A stretch of DNA of 64,000 nucleotides from SZUA-547 sp963669265 (GCA_963669265.1 OY769916.1:62001-126000), one strand, 5' to 3'. Positions 1 through 9,327 are shown, counted from the first letter of the stretch. Made by a program: numbers and translations. The notes: generated by a model from the letters alone, not told the origin.

Positions 1-606
1 CGTGCGCTCGATACTCAGCTCCGCCTGGTCGGCCCGGATCAGGCGGTCAAGCGCTCGGCGGACCGCTTGGCCTTCGCCTGAGCGCGTGTCTCGCGTGCGC
101 TCGATTTCGAACCCGCCGAGGTTTAGCGGTTCGAGAATGGCGAAACCTGCGGTCAGCGTGACGAAGCCGCCGATCCAACAGGACAACGCCCGCCACAATA
201 GCAGAGCGGGTGGGATTTTCTCTAGTGATTCTAGCTGGCTGGCGGTTGTTGTTGTCGTGAAAGAGACCATCTCGAAATACGCGCCGACCGCGCCCAAATG
301 CGGCTGAAGCGCATAAAGTGGGAGCGCGCCGAGCATGGGCGCCATCACCCAGAACATGATGAGCGACAGCAGCGCGGAGCGCGGGCTGGATACACCCGTC
401 CTTCCATAAAAAGGCAGACCGGTCAGTCCGAAGACGAGGCCGCTGACGGCGACGCCCAGAAAGAATGCGCGCGCGGTGCGTTCGTCGCCAGTCACTAATG
501 CGAAGAGCATGGGCACGAACATAGCCAAGCCATACATCAGGCAGGCCAATTGGCAGATTGGGAACCGCCAAAGGCGAAAAGGTTCAGAGGAAGTCGATGC
601 TGACAC
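1..606 (-). CDS. trkH: TrkH-family potassium transporter, N-terminal part (runs off left edge)
   Basis: Reading the minus strand in the frame shifted by one from trkA gives an unbroken hydrophobic protein to base 1. It has TM-like segments (MYGLAMFVPMLFALV, FFLGVAVSGLVFGLTG, SLIMFWVMAPMLGALPLYAL), then a pore-loop-like YFEMVSFTTTTTAS and LLLWRALSCWIGGFVTL, which match the first repeat of Trk/Ktr potassium channels. TrkH is the membrane pore gated by TrkA, and trkA lies immediately upstream. The start is uncertain: GTG at 606 would overlap trkA by 23 bases and leaves a normal pre-TM1 tail; TTG at 549 or ATG at 537 are alternatives, none with a strong ribosome site. The usual filter glycine (TTTGA) reads TTTTA here. 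The identity is secure from the pore-loop pattern and synteny; the ion specificity is not. Confidence 0.85.
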   Translation of the reverse strand, partial: MSASTSSEPFRLWRFPICQLACLMYGLAMFVPMLFALVTGDERTARAFFLGVAVSGLVFGLTGLPFYGRTGVSSPRSALLSLIMFWVMAPMLGALPLYALQPHLGAVGAYFEMVSFTTTTTASQLESLEKIPPALLLWRALSCWIGGFVTLTAGFAILEPLNLGGFEIERTRDTRSGEGQAVRRALDRLIRADQAELSIERT

Positions 607-1960
607 GGAAAAGCTGCTCAACTTGGCGAACGGCGTCGCGGCGCGCAAACACGACCAGCAGGTCGCCGTCCTGAATGACCAGGTCGCCTGACGGCATCAC
701 CACCTCACCTTTCGAATAGACCGCGCCAACGATCGCGCCCGCAGGAAAGCCGGCCTGCCGGATACGCTTCCCAGCGATCGGCGAGGTGGCGAGCACCTGC
801 GCCTCAATCACTTCCGCTTCGCCGTCGCGTACGGAATAGACCGCCCTCACCCGCCCCAATCGCACATGGCGCAGGATGCTGGAGACGGTTGTGGAGCGTG
901 GATTGAGAAGCGCGTCGATCCCAAGCGGCGTTGTCAGCGGATTGAGACTGGCCTCGGTCGTCAGCGCAATCGCCCGCTCGCAGCCTTCGATTTTGGCGAG
1001 CGCGCAGGACAGCAGGTTAACTTTGGCGTCGTCCGTCAGCGCGACCACGGCGCCAGCGTCGCTGATTGAGGCTTCCGCCAGTATTTCGGAATCCAACGCG
1101 TCTCCGTTCAGGACAATCGTCCGGTCGAGACGTTCGGCCGCGAACTCGGCGCGCTCCCGGCTGCGTTCGATCAGCTTCGCGCGAACCCCTGCGCCAGACT
1201 TCTCGATCGCCTCGGCCACTTGAAGGCCGACATTGCCGCCGCCGATGATGACCGCGCGTCCCACCGGCGCCGCGTCATGGCCGAATAGCTCCAGCGCGCG
1301 TTTCTCGTCTTCTTTCGCGGTCAGGAAATACACTGCGTCGCCGGGGAACAACTGGTCCTCGCCGGTCATCACATGAAGCCGGTTTTCGCGGTCCACCGCC
1401 AGAACGATCGACTTCAGCGTGCTGAAGAGCTCCGTGAGCTGTCGCAGCGGCGTGTGAATGATCGGGCATTGCTCATCGAGCCGAACACCGATCAGCCGCA
1501 CCCGACCATCAAAGAAAAACTCGGAATCAAACGCGGCTGGCGACTCCAGCCGCCGCATGACGACCTTGGCGATCTCGACTTCTGGCGAGATCACCACGTC
1601 GATCGGCATATGGTCGCGTCGGAAGAGATCGCTCCATGTCGGCTGCAAATAGGTTTGCGCCCGGATACGCGCGATCTTCTGTGGAACGGTGAAGACGGAA
1701 TGCGCCACCTGGCAGGCGACCATGTTCACTTCATCTGAGAACGTGGCGGCGATCAGCATGTCGGCGTCGCGCGCGCCGGCGCGCTCCAGCACTTCGGGAT
1801 GCGAAGCGAAACCACTGACGCCGCCGACATCCAACACATCGGTCACGCCTCGGACAAGGTTCGGATTCTGATCGATGACCGTCACATCGTTGTCTTCGGC
1901 GGAGAGATGCCGCGCGATCTGGTATCCGACCTGTCCTGCGCCGCAGATGATGACTTTCAT
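584..1960 (-). CDS. trkA: Trk system potassium transport regulator TrkA
   Basis: Cytoplasmic NAD(H)-binding regulatory subunit of the Trk K+ uptake system. At 458 residues it has the usual full length, with two tandem RCK units. The first starts with the dinucleotide-binding motif CGAGQVG (residues 6-12) and acidic VIDQN near 28-32. The second repeats the fold at IIGGGNVGLQ near residue 235. Each unit is followed by an RCK_C (TrkA_C) segment, the last ending near PSGDLVIQDGDLLVVFARR. It starts at ATG 1960, nine bases after the ntrX stop, and is followed by trkH in the same direction. This ntrX-trkA-trkH order is typical of alphaproteobacteria and suggests co-transcription with the ntr operon. 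Confidence 0.97.
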   Translation of the reverse strand: MKVIICGAGQVGYQIARHLSAEDNDVTVIDQNPNLVRGVTDVLDVGGVSGFASHPEVLERAGARDADMLIAATFSDEVNMVACQVAHSVFTVPQKIARIRAQTYLQPTWSDLFRRDHMPIDVVISPEVEIAKVVMRRLESPAAFDSEFFFDGRVRLIGVRLDEQCPIIHTPLRQLTELFSTLKSIVLAVDRENRLHVMTGEDQLFPGDAVYFLTAKEDEKRALELFGHDAAPVGRAVIIGGGNVGLQVAEAIEKSGAGVRAKLIERSRERAEFAAERLDRTIVLNGDALDSEILAEASISDAGAVVALTDDAKVNLLSCALAKIEGCERAIALTTEASLNPLTTPLGIDALLNPRSTTVSSILRHVRLGRVRAVYSVRDGEAEVIEAQVLATSPIAGKRIRQAGFPAGAIVGAVYSKGEVVMPSGDLVIQDGDLLVVFARRDAVRQVEQLFRVSIDFL

Positions 1961-1969
1961 CCGAGCGCC

Positions 1970-3379
1970 CTACTCTTCCGCGGCGTCGTCGGCGAGCGCG
2001 GCGACGCGGGCGCTGCCGCGCGTGCTCGTGACAACGCCCAATCCCTTGAGTTTTCTGTGCAGCGCCGATCGCTCCATCCCGATGAAGGACGCAGTCCGAG
2101 AGATATTGCCGCCGAAACGGTTTATCTGCGCAATAAGATAGTCGCGTTCGAAAGCCTCGCGCGCCTCCCTTAGAGGCAGGCCCACAATACCGGCGTTCAG
2201 GGTGGAACCGCCCGAGATCGTCTCGGGCGAGGAGACCTCGCTCGGCAGATCCTCCAATTCGATCTCATCGCCGCGCGTCAGGATCAGAAGCCGCTCCACC
2301 ACATTCCGAAGCTGGCGCACATTGCCAGGCCAGTCATAGGCCTGCAGCGCGGCCATAGCGTTTTCAGAGACCTTCTTTCGGGGCAAACCCTGTGCTTCGG
2401 CTATCGTCTCGACGAAGTGGTCAGTGAGCAGCGGAATATCGTCGCGGCGCATCGCCAGAGGCGGCACCTCGATTGGCACCACGCTGAGGCGGTGAAAGAG
2501 GTCGCTGCGGAAACGGCCTTCGGCGATTTCCTTCTCCAGGTCCCGGCTGGTCGCAGAAATCACCCGCACGTCGACGCGAACTGTGTCCGAGCCGTCGCGC
2601 CGGGTGAATGTTTGATCAACCAGCACCCTCAGAATCTTGGATTGCGTGACAGGGGGCATGTCCGCCACCTCGTCGATAAACAGAACGCCGCCATGGGCGC
2701 GTTCGAACAGTCCGGGGTCTGGGGCCTGCCCCGGCGTCTCCCGACCAAAAAGCACAGTCTCCATCTGCTCGGGATCGATGGAAGCGGCGTTCACGACGAC
2801 GAATGTGTGATCTTTGCGGTCCGAGCCCTGATGCATGTACCGCGCTGCGACCTCTTTACCGCAGCCAGGAGGGCCAGATAGCAGCACGCGGCTGTTGGTC
2901 GGCGCCACCCTGTCTAGCGATTGCCGAAGGCTGGTGATGGCGGCGGAGTCGCCGACGATATTGGCCGCGGCGAGCTCTTTTGCGCGAATGTCTGCGGTCT
3001 CCCGGCGCAGTTCCGACGCCTCCAGCGCCCGGCGCACGACGACCATCAACTGATCAATATTGAACGGCTTCTCGATGAAATCATACGCGCCTTGTTTGAT
3101 CGCGGCGACGGCGATCTCGATATTGCCGTGGCCCGAGATGATCACGACCGGCAGGTCGGGATTGTCGCGCTTCACCGTGCGCAAGATCTCGATGCCGTCC
3201 ATGCGGCTGCCCTGCAGCCAGATATCGAGGATCAAAAGCGCAGGAACGCGCGAGTTGATCTCGGCGAAAGCGCTGTCGGCGTCGTGCGCGGTGCGGGTCG
3301 CGAAGCCTTCATCGCCGATAATATCTGAGATGAGATCCCGGATATCCGCTTCATCGTCGACAATTAAAATATGGCTCAT
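1970..3379 (-). CDS. ntrX: Nitrogen/redox response regulator NtrX
   Basis: Response regulator partner of NtrY. The receiver domain (residues 1-120) has the acidic pocket VDDE and phospho-acceptor D52 (LLILDIW) and K104. An AAA+ domain follows with Walker A SGPPGCGKE (K175) and Walker B VLFIDEVAD near 232-240, then a Fis-type helix-turn-helix at about 425-450 (GGNISRTASFIGMERSALHR). The sigma-54 contact loop GAFTGA of NtrC-type activators is not present: residues about 212-224 read GRETPGQAPDPGL. It therefore probably acts as a DNA-binding repressor or activator without remodelling sigma-54 holoenzyme (inference). Its ATG overlaps the ntrY stop by four bases (ATGA), which implies translational coupling. 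Confidence 0.96.
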   Translation of the reverse strand: MSHILIVDDEADIRDLISDIIGDEGFATRTAHDADSAFAEINSRVPALLILDIWLQGSRMDGIEILRTVKRDNPDLPVVIISGHGNIEIAVAAIKQGAYDFIEKPFNIDQLMVVVRRALEASELRRETADIRAKELAAANIVGDSAAITSLRQSLDRVAPTNSRVLLSGPPGCGKEVAARYMHQGSDRKDHTFVVVNAASIDPEQMETVLFGRETPGQAPDPGLFERAHGGVLFIDEVADMPPVTQSKILRVLVDQTFTRRDGSDTVRVDVRVISATSRDLEKEIAEGRFRSDLFHRLSVVPIEVPPLAMRRDDIPLLTDHFVETIAEAQGLPRKKVSENAMAALQAYDWPGNVRQLRNVVERLLILTRGDEIELEDLPSEVSSPETISGGSTLNAGIVGLPLREAREAFERDYLIAQINRFGGNISRTASFIGMERSALHRKLKGLGVVTSTRGSARVAALADDAAEE

Positions 3380-5670
3380 TTGGCAGCGTCCCCCGCTTCT
3401 TTATTTGCGTCGATCCCCGGAGCCTTGGGCAACGTAAGCCGGACGACGGCCTCCGCACCCGGTTTGGCGCCATCTGCAAAGGATTCTGCGTCGCGCAAGG
3501 ACACGGAACCTCGATGGGTCTCAACGATTTTCTTGACGATCGCCAGTCCGAGCCCGGTGCCCTTCTGGCGGGTTGTGACGTACGGCTCCAGCAGACGACT
3601 GCGGCCTTTCTCTGGCAGGCCGATGCCGTTGTCGGCGATGAAGATCTGAACCTCGTCGCCCTCAACTTGCATTCTGACGCGGATCTCGCCTTGGCGCGCG
3701 GTTTCGTCCGCCGAATTTCCTAACCGGGATTCAATCGCGTCTGCCGCATTCTGCAGCAGATTTGTCATGGCTTGAGACATCATGCCCCGGTCGCATCGCA
3801 TCAGGACAGGATCGTCTGGCAGATCGGCGGAATAGGTCACATCGGTGCGCGCGCTTTGCTGCAGGAACACGGCGTCGCGCAGTATCTGCACGAGATCTTC
3901 CTCGTGAAGCTCAGGTTCCGGCATTCGAGCGAACTTGGAGAATTCGTCCACCATTCGGCGAATATCGCCGGCCTGCCGCTGAATCACGTCGGCGTATTGA
4001 TTGAACGTCGCCTGATCCGCTTCGCTAAGGTCTTTCGCATATTTTCGACGCAGACGTTCGGCGGAGAGTTGAATGGGCGTCAGCGGGTTCTTGATCTCAT
4101 GCGCGATCCGGCGGGCGACGTCGCCCCAGGCCGCCATGCGCTGGGCGGCGGTCAGGTCGGTCATGTCGTCAAAGGTCAGCACAAAGCCTTCCACGTCGCG
4201 CAGGCCCTGCCGAATGGCGACCCTGGAGAGGAATTCCCGATCCTCATGACCGATCGAGGCTGCGACCTGATGCTGGGCGACGCCGCTAGGCGATCTGGTG
4301 GCTTCCTCCAACAGGGTTGCGAAAAATGGCGCGACCTCGATCAAAGGTCGCCCGATCGAAGGCCCCTGCCCCACTTGCAGCATCTCCGCCGCGGAATCGT
4401 TGATCAGCTCGATTTGGCCGTTGCGGTCCAGTCCGATCACGCCCGCCGTGACGCCAGAGAGGACGGCCTCAATGAACAGACGCCGCCTCTCCGTCTCTTC
4501 ATTCACTTCGATCAGATCGTCGCGCTGTCGTTTGACCTGATTGGCCATCCAGTTGAAGACCCGGCTGAGCACGGCGATTTCATCATCGCCGGATTCTTCC
4601 TTAACCCGCGCAGAGAAATCGCCCGCGCCGACCCGTTGCGCTGCGCCTGCGAGGCGACCGATGGGGCGGGAGATGCGCTCTGCGAACCAAAGCCCCATCC
4701 ATATGGCGGCCATGGTCACGAGCAGGGCGAATCCGAGATAGAGCAACGCGAAGTCAAAGAGGACATCTCCCCGCTCCGTCTCCAACCGCTCGTAAAGCGC
4801 AACGGCGTCGCGAGTTTCGTCGAGCAGACGCAACACCTCACCATCTACGCGCCGCGTCACATAGAGAAATGCATCGGGAAAATTGGTGAGCGAGACCAGC
4901 GCGCGGATCTCATTATTGGCGTCATCCGCGATGATGATCATCTGACCCGCGCGAGCGTGCGACAACGCCTCATCGCTGGGGGGATCAAAGCTGAAGAGGA
5001 AGCTGAACTCGCCACGCGCAAGAATACGGAGGTTCGAGTTGACGACATAGGCTTCCGGCATTTCCCGGATCGCGGCTTGGCGCCGGACGATCTCCTCAAC
5101 TCGATCCCAATTCACATCAATGCCGGTGGCGGAGCGGTTGAGATCGTTCGCCATGGCCAGAACGTCGCCGCGGATCGATTGCTGATGTTCGCGCGCATAG
5201 GCTTGCGCCGTTTCTAGCGAATTGCGGACCACCGTGCGCACCTGGTTGGAGAACCACGCCTCCATCCCGAAATTCACCGTGATGGTGGAGAAAATCGCGA
5301 CCACGACCGCGGGCGCGACGGCGATGACCGTGAAAACGCCGGTCAGGCGCAAATGCAGCCGTGAGCCGGCGGAGCGCGCTCGTCGCGCAAGCACGATGCC
5401 GCCGATGCGCCACGCGATCAGCCCGCCCAGCGCCATCATGAACACCAGATCGGCCAGGAACGCGAGCCGCACCCAGCGCGGATCGACAAGACCGTCCGCA
5501 GCCCGGTTCAAAAGGATGAAGGTGATCGTCGCAAGCACCGGACCCGCAAAAGCCAGCCCGAGAGCCAGCCTGCCGCTGAGACGCCGAGCTGTCAGGGCGC
5601 GAATAAGGCCGCGTCCGAATTGGGCGGGCAGGTCTGTGCGTTCGACGCTCATTCGCCCCCGTTTGGCCAA
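3376..5670 (-). CDS. ntrY: Sensor histidine kinase NtrY
   Basis: Membrane sensor kinase for NtrX, linked in related bacteria to nitrogen and redox/oxygen sensing. At 764 residues it is full length. TM segments lie at about 35-54, 68-95, 109-130 and 306-330, with an extracytoplasmic region of about 175 residues between the third and fourth. HAMP follows (ISRPIGRLAGAAQRVGAGDF, about 333-352), then a PAS domain near 395-505. The H-box is RIAHEIKNPLTPIQ with phospho-acceptor H524, and the ATPase boxes are NLLQNAADAIE, FIADNGIGLP and GTGLGLAIV. The start at ATG 5670 follows the ntrC stop by 39 bases; an internal ATG six codons in (MSVERTD) is an equally good start. The gene sits between ntrC and ntrX in the usual order. 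Confidence 0.97.
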   Translation of the reverse strand: MAKRGRMSVERTDLPAQFGRGLIRALTARRLSGRLALGLAFAGPVLATITFILLNRAADGLVDPRWVRLAFLADLVFMMALGGLIAWRIGGIVLARRARSAGSRLHLRLTGVFTVIAVAPAVVVAIFSTITVNFGMEAWFSNQVRTVVRNSLETAQAYAREHQQSIRGDVLAMANDLNRSATGIDVNWDRVEEIVRRQAAIREMPEAYVVNSNLRILARGEFSFLFSFDPPSDEALSHARAGQMIIIADDANNEIRALVSLTNFPDAFLYVTRRVDGEVLRLLDETRDAVALYERLETERGDVLFDFALLYLGFALLVTMAAIWMGLWFAERISRPIGRLAGAAQRVGAGDFSARVKEESGDDEIAVLSRVFNWMANQVKRQRDDLIEVNEETERRRLFIEAVLSGVTAGVIGLDRNGQIELINDSAAEMLQVGQGPSIGRPLIEVAPFFATLLEEATRSPSGVAQHQVAASIGHEDREFLSRVAIRQGLRDVEGFVLTFDDMTDLTAAQRMAAWGDVARRIAHEIKNPLTPIQLSAERLRRKYAKDLSEADQATFNQYADVIQRQAGDIRRMVDEFSKFARMPEPELHEEDLVQILRDAVFLQQSARTDVTYSADLPDDPVLMRCDRGMMSQAMTNLLQNAADAIESRLGNSADETARQGEIRVRMQVEGDEVQIFIADNGIGLPEKGRSRLLEPYVTTRQKGTGLGLAIVKKIVETHRGSVSLRDAESFADGAKPGAEAVVRLTLPKAPGIDANKEAGDAAK

Positions 5671-5709
5671 AGCGGTATTTCGCTAAAAGGCCGCGAACCT
5701 GTTGCGTGG

Positions 5710-7158
5710 TTACATCAGTTTCTTGCCGCGTGTGACCTGAATGTCAAGGTCCCGGATCTTCTTTCGCAAAGTGTTCCTGTTAATGCCCAGCAACTCGGCG
5801 GCGCGCAGCTGGTTGCCCCGCGTGGCCGAGAGCGTCAGCGTCAGCAGTGGCAACTCGATCTCTTTTACGATGCGGTCATAGAGGCCGGCGGGTGGAAGCG
5901 CGTCGTCATGGAGCGCGAAATACCGCTTCAAATGGGTCTCGACCGCCGCGCCCAACGTCTCAGATGCGGTCGGAGGTTCTCCTTTCAGAGATGGGCGGGA
6001 GGCGAACTCGCGTTCGACCACGGAGGTGTCGATGACATCCTCCGGGCTAAGCGCTGCCAGTCGTTTGACGAGGTTTTCCAGCTCGCGAACGTTCCCCTCC
6101 CATTCGCGCTCCTTGAGGAGGTCGAGCGCGTCCGAGGATATGGATTTTCGCGGCAAACCCTCGGCTTCGGCGCGACGTAGAAACGCACGGGTGAGATCGG
6201 GAATATCGTCGACGCGCTCTCGCAGCGGCGGCAATCGGATCGGCACGACATTGATGCGATAGAACAAGTCCTCGCGAAATTGCCCTTCGCGGATGAGACG
6301 TCTTAAGTCCTGATGGGTCGCGGCGATAATACGCACATCGGCGCCGATCGGGCGTCGTCCTCCGACGGTCGTGAACTCGCCCTCTTGCAAAACGCGCAGC
6401 AGGCGGGTCTGCGCGTCCGGCGGCATATCGCCGATCTCATCAAGAAACAGCGTGCCGCCCTGCGCCTGCTCGAACTTGCCGGACACGCGCTCCGTCGCGC
6501 CTGTAAACGCGCCCTTTTCATGCCCGAACAGCTCAGATTCAATCAATTCGCGCGGGATTGCAGCCATGTTAACGGCGACAAATGGGCCGTTTTTGCGTCG
6601 CCCGTAACTGTGCAGCGCGCGGGCGACCAGCTCCTTTCCGGTGCCGGAGGCCCCAGCGATCATCACCGTCAGGTCGGTGTCCATCAACCGCGCCATCACG
6701 CGATAGACGTCCTGCATCGCGGCGGAACGCCCAATCAGGGGTAAGGATTCTTCGCGTGTCTCAATCTCATCTTCGGCACCCTCCGGCCGGGTCGCGCTTT
6801 CCATCGCGCGCGAGATCTGTCCGATAACCTCCTTCAGGTCAAAGGGCTTTGGAATGTACTCATATGCGCCGACCTCAGCGGCCCGGATCGCAGTCATGAC
6901 CGTGTTCTGAGCGCTCATCACGATCACTGGCAATTCCGGGCGCTTGCGCTTGATCGCGGGTAGAAGGTCAAGCGCATCGCCGTCCGGCATCATCACATCG
7001 GTCAGAACGACGTCGCCCTCGCCTTCCTCAATCCAGCGCCATAGCGTCGACGCCGATCCCGTGGCGCGCACCCGGCATCCCGCCCGGGTCAGCGCCTGAT
7101 TCAGCACCGTACGGATGGACCTGTCGTCGTCGGCGAGCAGCACCGTTCCTCCTGTCAC
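5710..7158 (-). CDS. ntrC: Nitrogen regulation response regulator NtrC
   Basis: Activator phosphorylated by NtrB under nitrogen limitation. I place the start at GTG 7158, which overlaps the ntrB stop as GTGA and gives 482 residues; the longer open frame upstream lies inside ntrB. The receiver domain has LADDD, D54 (VVLTDVMMPDG) and K104. The AAA+ domain has Walker A AGASGTGKE, an intact GAFTGA loop at 216-221, Walker B TLFLDEIGD and an arginine-rich sensor region. The Fis-type helix-turn-helix is near the C terminus (GNQLRAAELLGINRNTLRKK). In Rhodobacter capsulatus NtrC lacks GAFTGA and works with sigma-70 polymerase (published); this copy keeps it and so should be able to activate sigma-54 promoters (inference). 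Confidence 0.97.
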   Translation of the reverse strand: MTGGTVLLADDDRSIRTVLNQALTRAGCRVRATGSASTLWRWIEEGEGDVVLTDVMMPDGDALDLLPAIKRKRPELPVIVMSAQNTVMTAIRAAEVGAYEYIPKPFDLKEVIGQISRAMESATRPEGAEDEIETREESLPLIGRSAAMQDVYRVMARLMDTDLTVMIAGASGTGKELVARALHSYGRRKNGPFVAVNMAAIPRELIESELFGHEKGAFTGATERVSGKFEQAQGGTLFLDEIGDMPPDAQTRLLRVLQEGEFTTVGGRRPIGADVRIIAATHQDLRRLIREGQFREDLFYRINVVPIRLPPLRERVDDIPDLTRAFLRRAEAEGLPRKSISSDALDLLKEREWEGNVRELENLVKRLAALSPEDVIDTSVVEREFASRPSLKGEPPTASETLGAAVETHLKRYFALHDDALPPAGLYDRIVKEIELPLLTLTLSATRGNQLRAAELLGINRNTLRKKIRDLDIQVTRGKKLM

Positions 7159-8276
7159 GACGTCGACTCCCTTTTCTTGCGCGTCAGCCGGTTCAACAGC
7201 GGCGCCTTCGGCTCTTTCCATTGCGGCAACAGCAGGCGAAAGCTGGTTTTTCCCGGCTCGGATTCGCATTCGACCACGCCGCCATGATCGGCGACAACTT
7301 TCGACACCAGCGCAAGGCCGAGGCCGGTTCCTTTAGATTTCGATGTAACAAATGGATCAAAGATATTGGGTTTAATGTCCTCCGGAACGCCTGGTCCGTT
7401 ATCGGTGATGGTGACGTGCAGCGGCAGGCTCTCTCTCTTGCCCCCGCCCGTCGCGATCCGAACGCCTGTGCGATAGGCGGTGGAAAGGGAGATCACGCCA
7501 CCAGCGGACGGCGCGGCCTCCGCCGCGTTTTTCAATAGATTCTGAATCACCTGCATCAGTTGCGTGCCATCGCCGGTGGTCATGGGCAGAGAAGGATCGA
7601 ACTCTTCCTTGAACCGGATATGAGAGGCGTATCCGGCGGCGGCGGCCCGTTTGGCCTGATCTAGGATATCGTGCACATTCACCGGCTTGCGGGCCGGGGG
7701 GCGCACATCGCCGAATTGATCCACCTGCCCCAGGATCGCCTCGATGCGGGCGGTTTCCTCGCGAATGAGCGCCGTCAGTTCCTGATCATTCTCGTGTGCG
7801 TTCATCTCCAGCAGCTGCGCCGCGCCGGAAATCCCCGCGAGCGGGTTCTTGATCTCGTGCGCCAGCATCGCCGCCATGCCGATAACAGAGCGCGCCGCCC
7901 CGCGATGCACCAGCGTGCGGTCCATTTTCTCCGCGATGGAGCGCGGGTGTATAAGAAGCAGCAACTCGCCGGGACGCTCATGGATCGGGACCGCCTGAAT
8001 ATCAACCAGCGTTGACGGCCGATCCCGCCAGGAAAGCTCAATCCCGTACTCCGCCAGCCAGGACCCGTTCCTGCGCGCCTGCGAGATGACATCGGTCAAC
8101 CGGCTGCCTTTGCCCGCGTAGTCCCGGATCGCCTTTCCGGTCAGGCTGGGCTGTGAGGCGGAAAGAAAGAGTTCCGCCGCGCTGTTGAGAGCGAGAAACC
8201 GATCTTCGGCGTCGAGGATCAACACCGGTTCGGGGAGCGTGCCCCAGATCACTTCGTAGTCGATGGGATCGCTCAT
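7155..8276 (-). CDS. ntrB: Nitrogen regulation sensor kinase NtrB
   Basis: Soluble two-component kinase/phosphatase that controls NtrC in response to PII proteins. At 373 residues it is the usual size. An N-terminal PAS domain (about 5-110, VLILDAEDRFLALNSAAE) is followed by the dimerisation H-box LAHEIKNPLAGISGAAQLLE with H140, and by HATPase motifs QNLLKNAAEAA, TDNGPGVPEDIKPNIFDPF and GTGLGLALVSKVV. There are no membrane segments. Its ATG at 8276 overlaps the dusB stop by four bases (ATGA) and its stop overlaps the ntrC start, so dusB-ntrB-ntrC form one coupled unit. Confidence 0.97.
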   Translation of the reverse strand: MSDPIDYEVIWGTLPEPVLILDAEDRFLALNSAAELFLSASQPSLTGKAIRDYAGKGSRLTDVISQARRNGSWLAEYGIELSWRDRPSTLVDIQAVPIHERPGELLLLIHPRSIAEKMDRTLVHRGAARSVIGMAAMLAHEIKNPLAGISGAAQLLEMNAHENDQELTALIREETARIEAILGQVDQFGDVRPPARKPVNVHDILDQAKRAAAAGYASHIRFKEEFDPSLPMTTGDGTQLMQVIQNLLKNAAEAAPSAGGVISLSTAYRTGVRIATGGGKRESLPLHVTITDNGPGVPEDIKPNIFDPFVTSKSKGTGLGLALVSKVVADHGGVVECESEPGKTSFRLLLPQWKEPKAPLLNRLTRKKRESTS

Positions 8277-9310
8277 GCCGCGTCACGCAAAGCGCCCTCC
8301 CTGACCGCAGTCCAGTCCGTATCGTAAAGCGGCGCCAAACCGTCGCGCAGCTCCGCCGCGACCTGCGCCGGATCATCCAAACGCACAAGCCTGTTTCTAA
8401 GCGCGCGCTGGTCCGGCAACGCCGCCTCCAGCCGTTCAAGATACCAGGTCAGGTGCTTGCGCGCGCAGCGCACGCCGACATAGTCGCCATAGAAGGCGAC
8501 GATCGCCTGAAAATGCTCCTGCAACAGATTAGCGCGTTCGGCCAGAGACGGCGGTGCGAAGCCTTGCCCCCGCAGAGCGGCTCGAATCTCCGCCGGTCGC
8601 CATGGCGCGCCCTGCGCGCCGCGCCCGATCATCACGCCCTGCGCGCCGGAGGCTTTCAACGCCGCTTTAGCGTCGTCCGCGGTATGGATGTCGCCATTGA
8701 CGATCACCGGTATCGACACGGCGTCGACCACATCGCGAACCGCGCTCCAGTCCGCTTCTCCCTTATAGAACTGGCACCGCGTGCGGCCATGAACGGTGAC
8801 CATCTGAACGCCCGCCGCTTCGGCCCTTTGGGCGAGCTCCGGCGCGTTTCGAGAGGCGTCGTCCCAGCCAAGCCGCATCTTCAATGTCACTGGAACGGCG
8901 ACAGCGGCGACGACCGCGTCGATCAGGCTCAGCGCATGGTCGAGGTCTCGCATCAGAGCGGAGCCGGACTGACCATTGGTCACCTTTTTCGCCGGACACC
9001 CCATATTGATGTCGATGGTGCGGGCGCCGATCCCCTCAACCCGCCGGGCGGCCTCCGCCATCCAACGCGCCTCGCATCCGGCGATCTGAACGGACGTCGC
9101 GCCAAGGTCGCCGCCGATTTCGGCGCGCGCCTGCGCCGAGGGTTTCGAAGTCAGGAACTCCCGACTCGCCACCATTTCCGACGTGGCGAGGTCGACGCCA
9201 TACCGCACGACCAACCGTCGAAACGGCAGATCGGTGATCCCGGCCATCGGCGCCAGAAGGACCAAAGGCCGTTCTGTCATATTTTCAAGCGGATTCGCCA
9301 ATTTGCTCAT
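8273..9310 (-). CDS. dusB: tRNA-dihydrouridine synthase DusB (NifR3)
   Basis: FMN-dependent enzyme that reduces uridine to dihydrouridine in tRNA; the first gene of the ntr operon in many proteobacteria, hence the old name nifR3. Typical motifs are LLAPMAGITDLPFRRLV at the N terminus, DINMGCPAKKVTNGQSGSAL with the catalytic Cys, VTLKMRLGWDD, TVHGRTRCQFYKGEADW and IPVIVNGDI. The frame stays open upstream to 9688, but the family homology begins at MSKLANPLENMTERPLV, so I choose ATG 9310 (345 residues). ATG 9280 (MTERPLV) is the alternative. AAGGA lies directly against the 9310 ATG, which is too tight for an ideal ribosome site, and this weakens the choice. Confidence 0.95.
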   Translation of the reverse strand: MSKLANPLENMTERPLVLLAPMAGITDLPFRRLVVRYGVDLATSEMVASREFLTSKPSAQARAEIGGDLGATSVQIAGCEARWMAEAARRVEGIGARTIDINMGCPAKKVTNGQSGSALMRDLDHALSLIDAVVAAVAVPVTLKMRLGWDDASRNAPELAQRAEAAGVQMVTVHGRTRCQFYKGEADWSAVRDVVDAVSIPVIVNGDIHTADDAKAALKASGAQGVMIGRGAQGAPWRPAEIRAALRGQGFAPPSLAERANLLQEHFQAIVAFYGDYVGVRCARKHLTWYLERLEAALPDQRALRNRLVRLDDPAQVAAELRDGLAPLYDTDWTAVREGALRDAA

Positions 9311-9327
9311 TCCTTGTGCAGAATCAC

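Noticed and set aside
47..571. Open frame of 174 codons on the minus strand at the left edge
   Set aside because: It is Arg-rich shadow sequence in the wrong frame of trkH; the frame one base away reads a clear TrkH pore loop.
3772..5217. 481-codon plus-strand frame antisense to ntrY
   Set aside because: No recognisable domain; it is the mirror of the ntrY coding sequence.
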